DNA from: an uncultured Opitutales bacterium
Lineage (GTDB): Bacteria; Verrucomicrobiota; Verrucomicrobiia; Opitutales; Oceanipulchritudinaceae
Assembly (NCBI GenBank): GCA_913056355.1
Contig: CAJXMX010000005.1
Span: 1 to 38,991, forward strand
Direction of reading: 5' to 3'
Length of the DNA stretch: 38,991 nucleotides
This document shows, one piece after another, positions 1 through 8,901 of this stretch. Within the stretch, counting starts at the first letter, position 1; every line of letters starts with the position of its first letter. Position numbers and translations under genes: made by a program. The notes under the pieces are model-generated. The model made no database searches and was not told where the DNA came from. It saw only the letters and a list, made by a program, of their open reading frames with translations.

Positions 1-2820
1 GGTCCCTCGGGTATCAAGTTATTCGATACCGGCTCGAACCGGCTGGTCCCGATCGATTTTACCGCGGATACTGCTGGCACTTACCGACTCCTGGTCAGCG
101 ACAGCGGGGCCAATTCCGGAAGCTACCAGATCCAGTACCTGGCCATACCGGGTACCCATACGGTCCAACCTGGCGACCAGGGCGGCGAGCTGGTTGAGGG
201 CGGTGCCGTCAACGGCAATATCGCCGCGGCCGACATGGATCCCTGGACCTTCACCCTGACCCAGGGCGATTATGCCTGGATCAATGTGGTCGATCCCTCC
301 CTGGCGTCCGGCAACCTCAATCCCAGGGTGCGCCTCTACGCCCCGGACCGGACCAAACTGATCGACACGGCATCGGAAACCATCGTCAAGACCTCCCTGC
401 GGGCCGATATGGCCGGGGAGTACCTCCTGGTGGTCTCCGGCACCGACACCAGCTCAGGCGACTACCGGATCCAGTACACCCGGGCCCCGGGCTCGGTTGC
501 GGTCCAGCCCGGCGACCAGGGCGGCAGTCTCAGCGACGGGGTCTCCTCCTACGGCAACATCCCGGCCGGGGACATTGATCCCTGGACTTTTGATGCCGCC
601 ACCGGCGAACAGGTTGATATCAGCCTGGTCGACGTGCAGGACAGCGACAGCTTCCTCAATCCGCATCTGGTCCTGTTCGATCCGGACATGGTCAAGATTT
701 TCGACAGCAGCGACACCCGCTCTGCCGGATTCAGCTTCGTGCCGGACAAGTCGGGCCAGTACCTGGCACTGGCCGGGGGAACCGATTCCAGCACGGGGGA
801 TTACCGTATCGATTTTTCCAGGACAACCGCTGCCGCCACGGTCTCCCACAACGGGACCGTCCTCAGCAACGGCATCCTGGCCACCGGCACCTTCCAGGTC
901 GGTATCGAGGAATTCTATACATTTGAGGCCAGCCTGGGGGATCATGTCCTGGTCGATGTCAACGACACCAGCGGTTCGAATGCGCTTTACCCGCGAATCA
1001 GGGTGATGGGACCGGATGGCGTCCTCATCGCTGAAGCGACCGACAATTATGCCGCCTCGGCGGTCTTCACCGTCCCCCGGACCGGCACCTACCAGGTCAT
1101 CGCCGCCGATTCCGACCTGAACACCAGCGGCACCTACGGGGTTGAACTGGTCATCGCGCCGATCGGCTCCAACCAGTCGGCCCCGGATGGCAACGGCGGC
1201 GGAACGGCCTTGAATGGAATACTCAGTCCATCCACTTTCACCATCGGCGACTACGACCAGTGGGAATTCGAGGCCATGCTGGGGGACCACATCCTGGTCA
1301 ATGTCCATGACAACTCCGGTTCCAACGCCTTGTATCCGCGTTTGATCATCTATGCCCCGGACGGCACCCTGGTCGCCAATGTGGTTGACAATTACGCGGC
1401 CCAGGCGGATTTCACCGCCACCCAGTCCGGAACCTACCTGGCCGTTGTCTCCGACAGCGACCTGAACCTGGCCGGCAATTACGGCCTGGAATTCGCCCTC
1501 GCACCCGTGGGCGCCAGCCAGGCCGCCCCCAACGGGAACGGGGGCGGAACCGCCATTAACGGGCTGCTCAACACCTCGGATTTCACGCTGGGCGACTATG
1601 ACCAATGGGAATTCGAGGCCATGCTGGGGGACCATGTCCTGGTCAATGTCCATGACCTGAGTGGCACCAACACCCTTTACCCGCGTCTCAGGATATATTC
1701 GCCGAACGGGACCGAGATCCTTGATGAGTGGGGCAACTATGCCACGGAAGCCGATTTCGCGGCTCCGGAGACGGGAACCTACCTGGCCATCGTCTCTGAC
1801 ACCGATGTCAACGCGGCTGGCAGCTACGGTCTGGAATTCGCCCTTGGGCCGATTGCCACAACCCATGTCGCCCCTGCCGGTAACGGCGGTGGAGAGGCTT
1901 TCAACGGCCTGCTCAATACGGCTACCTTCACGATGGGAGACTACGACCAGTGGACCTTCGACGCTGAACTCGGAGACCACCTGCTGATGAACATCAACGA
2001 CACCACAGGCAGCAACACATTCTACCCGCGTCTTCGCCTCTACGCCCCCGATGGCACACTGGTGTTCGACGGGATCAACAACTACGCTGTGGACGTCTAT
2101 CTGGCGGCGCCCCAGACCGGTACCTACCTGGCCATCCTGGCGGACGCGGGCGCGGATGCCACCGGCAACTATAGCTTCCTGCTCAGCAAGGCGGCCAACC
2201 TGGATCCGGACCCGGTTGACTTTGATGCCGAGGACCTTATCAACGGTGTCGTTCTCAACGGCAGCCTGGCCCGCGGGGAAGTGGACCACTGGACCTTCGG
2301 CGCAACCACCGGGGATGTTGTCAGCATCACCTATGTCGACCTATCCCAGCCCCTGGAACCCAGCCTCTGGATCGTGGCACCGGATGGTTCCTACGTGGTT
2401 GCCGACAGCGACAGCTTCACGGTCAGCGCAACCTGGACCATCGAGCAAACGGGCACCTACCAGGTCCAGTTGTTCGACGCCGGCCAGGAGGATGCCGGAA
2501 ACTACACTGTCGAATACAACAACACTGAAATCCCGCACACCCTGGTCATGCCGCAGGAAATCTGGAACTGGCCCGGTTGGTGGCCGCTGGGAACCGGCCT
2601 ATCGACCCGTCCCTCCAGCTATGGGGTAATGGGCATGGCCACGCCGACTTGGTTCTACGACCATCCGGTCAGCACCGACTGGCTCCTCATTGGTGCGACT
2701 ACCGATGACGGTGCCTGGATCTTTGAGGTTCCCACCCGATCCTGGCGCTTTATTCCCTTTGCCGCGAGCCATTACCAGTACCAACCGGAGACGGGAACCT
2801 GGATGTGGACAGCCAATTAG
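1..2820 (+). CDS. Secreted/surface protein with multiple PPC-like (bacterial pre-peptidase C-terminal-like) beta domains, truncated at the window's 5' edge
   Basis: Frame 1 is open from base 1 (GPSGIKLFDTGSNRLVPIDF...) through the listed 861-aa ORF. Repeats of the type 'LNGxL...GDYDQWxFEAxLGDHxLVNVxD...YPRLxIYAPDG...GTYLAxVSD...GNYGLEFALAP'. Confidence 0.85.
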   Translation, partial: GPSGIKLFDTGSNRLVPIDFTADTAGTYRLLVSDSGANSGSYQIQYLAIPGTHTVQPGDQGGELVEGGAVNGNIAAADMDPWTFTLTQGDYAWINVVDPSLASGNLNPRVRLYAPDRTKLIDTASETIVKTSLRADMAGEYLLVVSGTDTSSGDYRIQYTRAPGSVAVQPGDQGGSLSDGVSSYGNIPAGDIDPWTFDAATGEQVDISLVDVQDSDSFLNPHLVLFDPDMVKIFDSSDTRSAGFSFVPDKSGQYLALAGGTDSSTGDYRIDFSRTTAAATVSHNGTVLSNGILATGTFQVGIEEFYTFEASLGDHVLVDVNDTSGSNALYPRIRVMGPDGVLIAEATDNYAASAVFTVPRTGTYQVIAADSDLNTSGTYGVELVIAPIGSNQSAPDGNGGGTALNGILSPSTFTIGDYDQWEFEAMLGDHILVNVHDNSGSNALYPRLIIYAPDGTLVANVVDNYAAQADFTATQSGTYLAVVSDSDLNLAGNYGLEFALAPVGASQAAPNGNGGGTAINGLLNTSDFTLGDYDQWEFEAMLGDHVLVNVHDLSGTNTLYPRLRIYSPNGTEILDEWGNYATEADFAAPETGTYLAIVSDTDVNAAGSYGLEFALGPIATTHVAPAGNGGGEAFNGLLNTATFTMGDYDQWTFDAELGDHLLMNINDTTGSNTFYPRLRLYAPDGTLVFDGINNYAVDVYLAAPQTGTYLAILADAGADATGNYSFLLSKAANLDPDPVDFDAEDLINGVVLNGSLARGEVDHWTFGATTGDVVSITYVDLSQPLEPSLWIVAPDGSYVVADSDSFTVSATWTIEQTGTYQVQLFDAGQEDAGNYTVEYNNTEIPHTLVMPQEIWNWPGWWPLGTGLSTRPSSYGVMGMATPTWFYDHPVSTDWLLIGATTDDGAWIFEVPTRSWRFIPFAASHYQYQPETGTWMWTAN
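1190..2215 (+). repeat. Tandem in-gene repeat, ~345-bp period (~115 aa PPC-like units)
   Basis: 'GNGGGTALNGIL' / 'GNGGGTAINGLL' / 'GNGGGEAFNGLL' recur at ~1190, ~1535 and ~1880. Near-identical DNA 'tgggaattcgaggccatgctgggggaccaYRtcctggtcaatgtccatgac' at ~1261 and ~1608. Confidence 0.8.
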
Positions 2821-2841
2821 CTTTGGCCCGCTCTCCGGCGA

Positions 2842-4275
2842 TCAGGCGTTTCCGCCCTTGATATATTTCTTGGCCGTCCGCTGGTCGACGCCGAGGACAT
2901 CCCCCACCGCCTTGTAGTTGCCGAGGCGGCGATAGAGGGCACCGGCGTAGCGCTGCAGGAGCGCCTCGGCGGAAAGGTCCAGATTTGCCAACGCCTGCTC
3001 CAGGGCATCGGTGGGCTTCGGGGTCAGCTGGATGGGGCGGTAATCCCGGTGGATGAGGAAATTCCGCAGGCACTGCTCCAGTTCCCGGAAGTTGCCCGGC
3101 CAGGCGTAGTCGGCCCCGAGGCGCTCGTCGATGAACTGCAGGGCATCGTCCACCACTTCCGCGGACCAGGATTCCTGGAGCAGTTTTTCGGTAATGAAGC
3201 GGACCATCGGGCGCAAAGACTCGATCCGGCCCTGCAGGAGGTTGCGCAAGGGCACCATTTCCAGCCGGTCGGCACTGAGGCGGAAATAGAGATCCTGCCG
3301 GAAATGGCCGCCCGCCACCGCCGATTCCAGGTCGCGGTTGGTGGCCGTAATGACCCGCCCCTGGGCCAGGCGGCTGCTGGTCTCCCCGATGCGCTGGAAC
3401 CGCCGGTCCTGCAGGACGGTCAGGAGCTTGACCTGGGCGCTGGTCGGGGCCTCGCCGATTTCATCAAGAAAGAGGGCTCCGTGGGCGCCGGCGGACTCAA
3501 ACAGGCCGGCGCGGTCCTGGATAGCTCCGGTAAAGGAGCCCTTGACGTGGCCGAACAGTTCCGACTCCAGCAGCTGCTCCGGCAGGGCGGCCACATTCAC
3601 GGAGAGGAAGGAGGATTCGGGGTCGGTGACAAAACGTCCTGTCCGGGGATCGAAGGGAATGAAACGGGACATCCCGATGGCCCTCGCCACCACGCCTTTG
3701 CCACTGCCCGAGGGTCCCGTGATCAGCGTGTGCACGTCGTTCATTTCCCTGTGGAATCCGGCCACATAACGCTTGAGGTCGGCGCTGAAGATGGACTCCC
3801 ACATGCGGGCCCGGAGCTGGACCGCCTCGCTGCCGGAGCCGATGACGTAGCGGAAGATCCAGTGGAAGGCCCGGCAGATCTGGTAGAAGAAGGCATACAG
3901 GGTGGGCTGGTCAAAGTCGCGGGGGCGGACCCGGCCGCCGGCAAAGTAATGATCCCACAGGGACTGGAAATTCTGCCATACCTGCCGGGCCCTTTTCGGA
4001 TGATCGATCAATTCGTCCAGCTGGTCGTACAGTTCATGGTAAAGGATAAAGGCCACCAGCTCGGGGTATTCGGGAGCATCGGGATGGTCCCTGACGATTT
4101 CCTGGCAAAGCCGCACCACGGCCGGCGTGTTGGGGCTCAACTGCCGGGTTCCGCCGATCTGGGTGACGGCCTGGAACTGGTCCCCCAGGATGGTTTGCTC
4201 GAGGGCGGACCGGGCCGGGCTGAAGGGATTTACCCAGCACAGGGCGGCTATTTGTTTGGCGGCATTGGCGTTCAT
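2842..4275 (-). CDS. Sigma-54-interacting AAA+ transcriptional regulator with an unrecognised N-terminal domain and a Fis-like C-terminal HTH
   Basis: Walker A GPSGSGKG, GSFTGA (GAFTGA-like) loop, Walker B ALFLDEIGE; C-term 'LYRRLGNYKAVGDVLGVDQRTAKKYI' resembles an HTH. Confidence 0.85.
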   Translation of the reverse strand: MNANAAKQIAALCWVNPFSPARSALEQTILGDQFQAVTQIGGTRQLSPNTPAVVRLCQEIVRDHPDAPEYPELVAFILYHELYDQLDELIDHPKRARQVWQNFQSLWDHYFAGGRVRPRDFDQPTLYAFFYQICRAFHWIFRYVIGSGSEAVQLRARMWESIFSADLKRYVAGFHREMNDVHTLITGPSGSGKGVVARAIGMSRFIPFDPRTGRFVTDPESSFLSVNVAALPEQLLESELFGHVKGSFTGAIQDRAGLFESAGAHGALFLDEIGEAPTSAQVKLLTVLQDRRFQRIGETSSRLAQGRVITATNRDLESAVAGGHFRQDLYFRLSADRLEMVPLRNLLQGRIESLRPMVRFITEKLLQESWSAEVVDDALQFIDERLGADYAWPGNFRELEQCLRNFLIHRDYRPIQLTPKPTDALEQALANLDLSAEALLQRYAGALYRRLGNYKAVGDVLGVDQRTAKKYIKGGNA

Positions 4276-4414
4276 GGAATGTAATTTTGAATTACCTTAA
4301 ATGTCGGTATCCTGAATTCAGCAAAAAGGCGATCCTTATTTATGTCATTGGAATATAGTAGCTTACAATCCCAGCGACCGGATTGGCCGGGATGGTGCAA
4401 TTGCCGGAATTGTT

Positions 4415-6424
4415 ATGAAACCATCACGAAACAAATCCATCATCTCCCGACTTATCGGGATGACCCTTGCCTTGACACTGACCAGTGTGAGCACTTTCGC
4501 GGCCGGCACCCTGAAGCCGGTCAGCTCGGCCGACCAGCCGATTGAAATCCGGGAACACCATCTGGAAGTCATCATCAACAACGGCTTCGCCCGGACCCGG
4601 GTGAGCCAGGTGTTTTTCAATCCGAACCCCCAGGACCTGGAGGCCATTTACGCCTTTCCGGTTCCTGAAGACGCCGTCCTTGCCGAAATGCGGATGAGCT
4701 CGGGGGAGACCTCGCTGGAGGGGGAAGTGCTACCCCGCGACGAGGCCACCCGGATCTACGAGGAGGAAAAGAGCCAGGGCCGGGAAACCGGCAAGGCCGA
4801 CAAGGAATCTTACCAGCGATTTGAGTTTTACGTGACCCCGGTGCGGGCGGGACAGGAGACACGCATGGAGTTTGTCTATTACCAGAAGCTGGAGGTCGAT
4901 TCCAACATCGGACGCTACCTCTATCCCCTTGAAGAGGGGGGAACGGATGAGGCGGCCAAGGGATTCTGGAATATCAATTCAACCGTCACCGGGATGTTCT
5001 CCGCCAGCGTGGAACTGAGGAGCGCCTACCCGGTAGCGGATTTGCGGGCCCCCGGCTTTGGGGGACAACTGGAGCAGACCGGTGAGGGTCAATACCGCTG
5101 GACCTACCAGTCGGCCCAGGGCGCCAGCCTCGACCAGGACCTCGTCCTTTACTACCGCCTGCAGGACGGAATACCCGGAAGGGTGGACCTCCTGACCTAC
5201 AAGGATGAAGGCTCCTCCGAAGGCACCTTCATGCTGGCCCTGACCCCCGGAAACGACTTGAAACCCATTACCCAGGGGGCGGACTACCTGCTGGTCCTGG
5301 ACAAGTCCGGAAGCATGGGCGGCAAGATCGCGACCCTCGCCAATGGCGTGGAGCGCGCCCTTGGTGCGCTCTCGGCCAAGGACCGCTTCCGGATCGTGGT
5401 CTTTGATTCCGGTGCCCGGGAACTGACCCCCGGCTGGGTCAATGCCGATGAGGACGCGGTCCGCCGGTATGCGGAAACGGTGCGCCAGATTCGTGCGGAT
5501 AACAGCACCAATCTCTACGCCGGCCTGACCGAAGCCTTCAAGCGCCTGGATGCCGACCGCCTGACCAACCTGATCCTGGTCACCGACGGTGTGACCAATA
5601 CGGGTGTCGTCGATCCGGCCGCGTTCGACAAGCTCCTCCGCAGCCGTGACGTCCGGCTCTTCGGCTTCCTGATGGGTAACAGTGCCAACTGGCCCCTTAT
5701 GCGGCTCATTTGCGAAGCCACCGACGGGACCTATGATTCGATTTCCAACGGGGACGACCTCTACGGCAAGATCCTCATGGCCAGGGACCGGATCACCACC
5801 GAGGCCCTGCTGGATGTCGACCTCAAGATCAAAGGTGTGAAGGTCCATTCGGTCACCCGCAACACCTACCGCAAGCTCTACCAGGGCAAGCAGTTGGTCC
5901 TCTTGGGCCGGTATGAAGGAGGCGGCGATGCGGACCTGAACCTGACCGCACGCCTGACCGGCGAAGACAAGGATTACCGGACGCGTATCCGCTTTCCCAA
6001 GGCGGATGCCAGCTATCCCGAGCTGGAACGGATCTGGGCCCTCGCCCAGGTGGAGAACCTGGAGCGCCAGCGCGACCTCGGGCAGCTGCCGGAAGGCGAG
6101 TTCAAGGACGGGATCCGGAACATCGGCGTCGAGTACCAGATCGTCACCGACGAGACTTCCATGCTCCTCCTCGATGACCAGCGCTTCGCCGAGCATGGCA
6201 TCGAGCGGAAAAACCAGGCCCGAATGGCCACCGAGCACCAGGCCCAGGCAGCCCGCCGCAGCGCACCTCCGAAGCCGGTCCGGGCGGACGAGAACAAGCC
6301 CATGTTCACGGGCCCCTCGCACAGCACCGGTGGCGGTGGCGGCGGCGCCCTGGAAGGACCCTTCGTCCTCATCCTGCTGGCCAGCCTGCTCACCCTTCGC
6401 CGCAAAAACTCTAAAAAGGGCTAA
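4415..6424 (+). CDS. VIT and von Willebrand A domain protein with a GlyGly-CTERM-like C-terminal sorting signal
   Basis: Signal peptide-like N-term; VIT segment (IREHHLEVIINNGFARTRVSQVFFNPNPQDLEAIYAFPVPEDAVL); MIDAS DKSGSMGGK; C-term GGGGGGALEGPFVLILLASLLTLRRKNSKKG. Confidence 0.88.
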   Translation: MKPSRNKSIISRLIGMTLALTLTSVSTFAAGTLKPVSSADQPIEIREHHLEVIINNGFARTRVSQVFFNPNPQDLEAIYAFPVPEDAVLAEMRMSSGETSLEGEVLPRDEATRIYEEEKSQGRETGKADKESYQRFEFYVTPVRAGQETRMEFVYYQKLEVDSNIGRYLYPLEEGGTDEAAKGFWNINSTVTGMFSASVELRSAYPVADLRAPGFGGQLEQTGEGQYRWTYQSAQGASLDQDLVLYYRLQDGIPGRVDLLTYKDEGSSEGTFMLALTPGNDLKPITQGADYLLVLDKSGSMGGKIATLANGVERALGALSAKDRFRIVVFDSGARELTPGWVNADEDAVRRYAETVRQIRADNSTNLYAGLTEAFKRLDADRLTNLILVTDGVTNTGVVDPAAFDKLLRSRDVRLFGFLMGNSANWPLMRLICEATDGTYDSISNGDDLYGKILMARDRITTEALLDVDLKIKGVKVHSVTRNTYRKLYQGKQLVLLGRYEGGGDADLNLTARLTGEDKDYRTRIRFPKADASYPELERIWALAQVENLERQRDLGQLPEGEFKDGIRNIGVEYQIVTDETSMLLLDDQRFAEHGIERKNQARMATEHQAQAARRSAPPKPVRADENKPMFTGPSHSTGGGGGGALEGPFVLILLASLLTLRRKNSKKG

Positions 6425-6427
6425 ACC

Positions 6428-7033
6428 GTGAAGGTCATATCATACAACACGGGCCGGGTCATTCCCGGCCGGTTTTCCGGTCTTCTGTTGGACTACCCGG
6501 TGACCGTGGTCATGGTCCTGGCGGCCCTCCTCATCTCGCTGGTGCCGGAATTCTCCACCTGGGCCACCTGGCAGGCCTCCGCTCCATTCGGTCCCCAGGT
6601 CTGGTTGGCCCACCTGGCCCACTGGTCCCCGAAACACCTGCTCTGGGACCTGCTGGCTTTTACGATACTTTCGGTCCTGCTGGAGAAACCTAACCGCCGC
6701 CTGCTCCTGCAACTGCTGCTCTGGGTCCCCCCGGCCATCATTGCGGCCATCTGGCTGGCCGGCGATTTCACCACCTACCGCGGCCTGAGCGGACTCGACT
6801 GCGGACTCTATTCCGCCGCGCTGATCACCCTCTGGCGGCAGAACCGGATGCCCGCCGCGATGACCCTTCTGGCCACGATGCTGATTATCGGCAAGAGCGC
6901 CTTTGAAATACTGACCGGCGGCACCGTGTTTGTCTCGGACCTGCCGGCGGGGATCCAGGCTGTTCCCGTGGCCCACCTGGCCGGGGCCTTGGCGGGAACA
7001 GGGCTGGCCTGGATGTCGGGGCGCAGGAATTGA
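6428..7033 (+). CDS. Rhombosortase (rhomboid-family intramembrane serine protease)
   Basis: Multi-TM ~200 aa protein with 'YRGLSGLDCGLYSA' (GxSG nucleophile) and a late TM 'VPVAHLAGALAG' (catalytic His). Lies 3 bp after the GlyGly-CTERM-like gene. Confidence 0.83.
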   Translation: MKVISYNTGRVIPGRFSGLLLDYPVTVVMVLAALLISLVPEFSTWATWQASAPFGPQVWLAHLAHWSPKHLLWDLLAFTILSVLLEKPNRRLLLQLLLWVPPAIIAAIWLAGDFTTYRGLSGLDCGLYSAALITLWRQNRMPAAMTLLATMLIIGKSAFEILTGGTVFVSDLPAGIQAVPVAHLAGALAGTGLAWMSGRRN

Positions 7034-7178
7034 TACTTAAGAGGGAAATTAATGGTCTCCTGATCCCATTTGGAAGCGAAATTGGGGAAATCCATTATCG
7101 ACCCGGAGCGCCACCCGACTTTAGGGTGCCAGAAGGTACCGGTCGGTAATGAGTGATTACGGTGGACATGTTTCGGGA

Positions 7179-8600
7179 ATGAACCGGAGGAGGTTTTTGC
7201 AGCTTTCTTCCGCCGGGATCATGGGCCTGGTCAGCCCGCACCTGGGGCGCGGTCAAACCACGACTGGAGGGAAAGGCGCGAAACGGCCCAACATCCTCTT
7301 CATCATGACGGACCAGCAGTCCGCCGGGGCCATGAGCCACGCCGGCAACGGGGATCTCTCCACCCCGTCGATGGATCTGCTGGCCCGCCACGGGGTGAGC
7401 TTCACCAAGGCCTACTGCACAAATCCGATCTGCGTCCCTTCCCGGACCAGCTGGATTACCGGAAGGATGCCGCACCAGACAACGGTGACCTTCAACACCG
7501 ACGAGCACGGCATTGCCTGTCCGCCGCTGAGCCCGTTGATGAAGGCCGGCGGCTACGCGACCGGTTATGTCGGCAAGTGGCACATTCCGCATGATGCCCA
7601 TGACAAGGATTGGCACGGCTTTGATTTTGTGGCGCACGCCCGGGCCAACCGTCTCGACAATGATGTGCCCGGAGCGGTCGAGGAGTTCCTCCAGCAGCCC
7701 CGGACGGAGCCCTTCTTCCTGGTCGCCTCCTTCGTCAATCCCCATGACATCTGCGAATGGGCGCGGCAGGCCTCAGGCATGGGGGATACCCTGCCCAATG
7801 GCCCCATCCCCCCGACGCCCGATCCGGATAACTGTCCCCCACTGCCGGATAACCATGCCATTCCACCGGATGAACCCAGCGTGATCCGGGAACACCAGGC
7901 GACCATGCCCCGGGTCTATCCGGTCAGGGACTGGAAAAGTGACACCTGGCGCCAGTACCGCTGGGCCTACAATCGCCTCATCGAGAAGGTGGATGGCCAG
8001 ATCGGAAAGGTCCTCGAGAGCCTGAAAAGATCCGGCCAGTGGGACAACACAATCGTCGTCCTGACCAGCGACCACGGGGACGGACAGGGGGCTCACTCCT
8101 GGAACCAGAAAACTCTCTTCTACGATGAAATCTCACGTATCCCGCTGATAGTGGCGGATCTCCGCCAAAAACCCTCCGGCAAGAGCGATGACGAACACCT
8201 GGTCAGCATGAATCTCGACCTCTTTCCAACCTTTCTGGATTATGCCGGAATCACGCCCCCGCCCGGCCTTCCCGGCATCAGCCTGCGAAACCTGATCGAC
8301 CATCCGGACGAGGTTCACGGACACCCGTTCATCATCTCCGAGGATGACCTGCACCGGGAATGGGGCGCCAGTGGCGGTGTTTATGGAAGAATGGTGCGGA
8401 CCGACCGGTACAAGTATATCATCTACTCCGAGGGGGAGAACCGGGAACAGCTCTTCGACATGGAGAAGGATCCCGGCGAAACTAGGAATCTTGTCCGCGC
8501 GGATAACATGAATACCGTGCTGGAGACCCACAGAAGGATCCTGGCTGACTGGATCCGGGACACCGGGGACTTTTTCCCGCCGCCAAGTCCCACCGCTTGA
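7179..8600 (+). CDS. Sulfatase (alkaline phosphatase superfamily), Tat-type signal
   Basis: N-term MNRRRFLQLSSAGIMGL; 'RPNILFIMTDQQ'; sulfatase signature CVPSRTSWITGR; 'TSDHGDGQGAH'. The ORF track starts at 7149, but ATG 7179 gives a better signal peptide. Confidence 0.9.
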   Translation: MNRRRFLQLSSAGIMGLVSPHLGRGQTTTGGKGAKRPNILFIMTDQQSAGAMSHAGNGDLSTPSMDLLARHGVSFTKAYCTNPICVPSRTSWITGRMPHQTTVTFNTDEHGIACPPLSPLMKAGGYATGYVGKWHIPHDAHDKDWHGFDFVAHARANRLDNDVPGAVEEFLQQPRTEPFFLVASFVNPHDICEWARQASGMGDTLPNGPIPPTPDPDNCPPLPDNHAIPPDEPSVIREHQATMPRVYPVRDWKSDTWRQYRWAYNRLIEKVDGQIGKVLESLKRSGQWDNTIVVLTSDHGDGQGAHSWNQKTLFYDEISRIPLIVADLRQKPSGKSDDEHLVSMNLDLFPTFLDYAGITPPPGLPGISLRNLIDHPDEVHGHPFIISEDDLHREWGASGGVYGRMVRTDRYKYIIYSEGENREQLFDMEKDPGETRNLVRADNMNTVLETHRRILADWIRDTGDFFPPPSPTA

Positions 8601-8901
8601 GTTGGCCAATTGGTTAGTCTTGCTGGGTTTACTGCCGATAAACGCGATCGATTTAGGCGCTGAGCGAAACTTACTCCGGCCTCATGGGTCTGCCGAGGGC
8701 CGTCCAAAGGGCATCAATTAGATATTCTATTCCTTCGACTGCGCGGAAATAGAAGCGCTTATTTGTCGGCCGCCAATACTGTTCGGGGTTGACCTTATTT
8801 TACATATAAGGAATTCTTATTTTGCGCCCGCAGGGTTGGCAAACCACGAGCGGATGCAATGGCCCTCTCATTAGCTGCTGGCCAATAAAGGACTCTCTCT
8901 C

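Noticed and set aside
1190-2215. CRISPR-like regular repeats
   Set aside because: Repeats are long (~345 bp), in frame and encode protein domains; no short repeat/spacer array was seen anywhere in the window.
454-2289. 611-aa minus-strand ORF antisense to the PPC-repeat gene
   Set aside because: Shadow ORF; its repeats mirror the sense-strand repeats and no protein family is recognisable.
3049-4284. 411-aa plus-strand ORF antisense to the sigma-54 regulator
   Set aside because: Shadow ORF; the sense strand has Walker A/B and GAFTGA-like motifs.
4979-6322. 447-aa minus-strand ORF antisense to the VIT-VWA gene
   Set aside because: Shadow ORF with no motifs; sense-strand protein is convincing.
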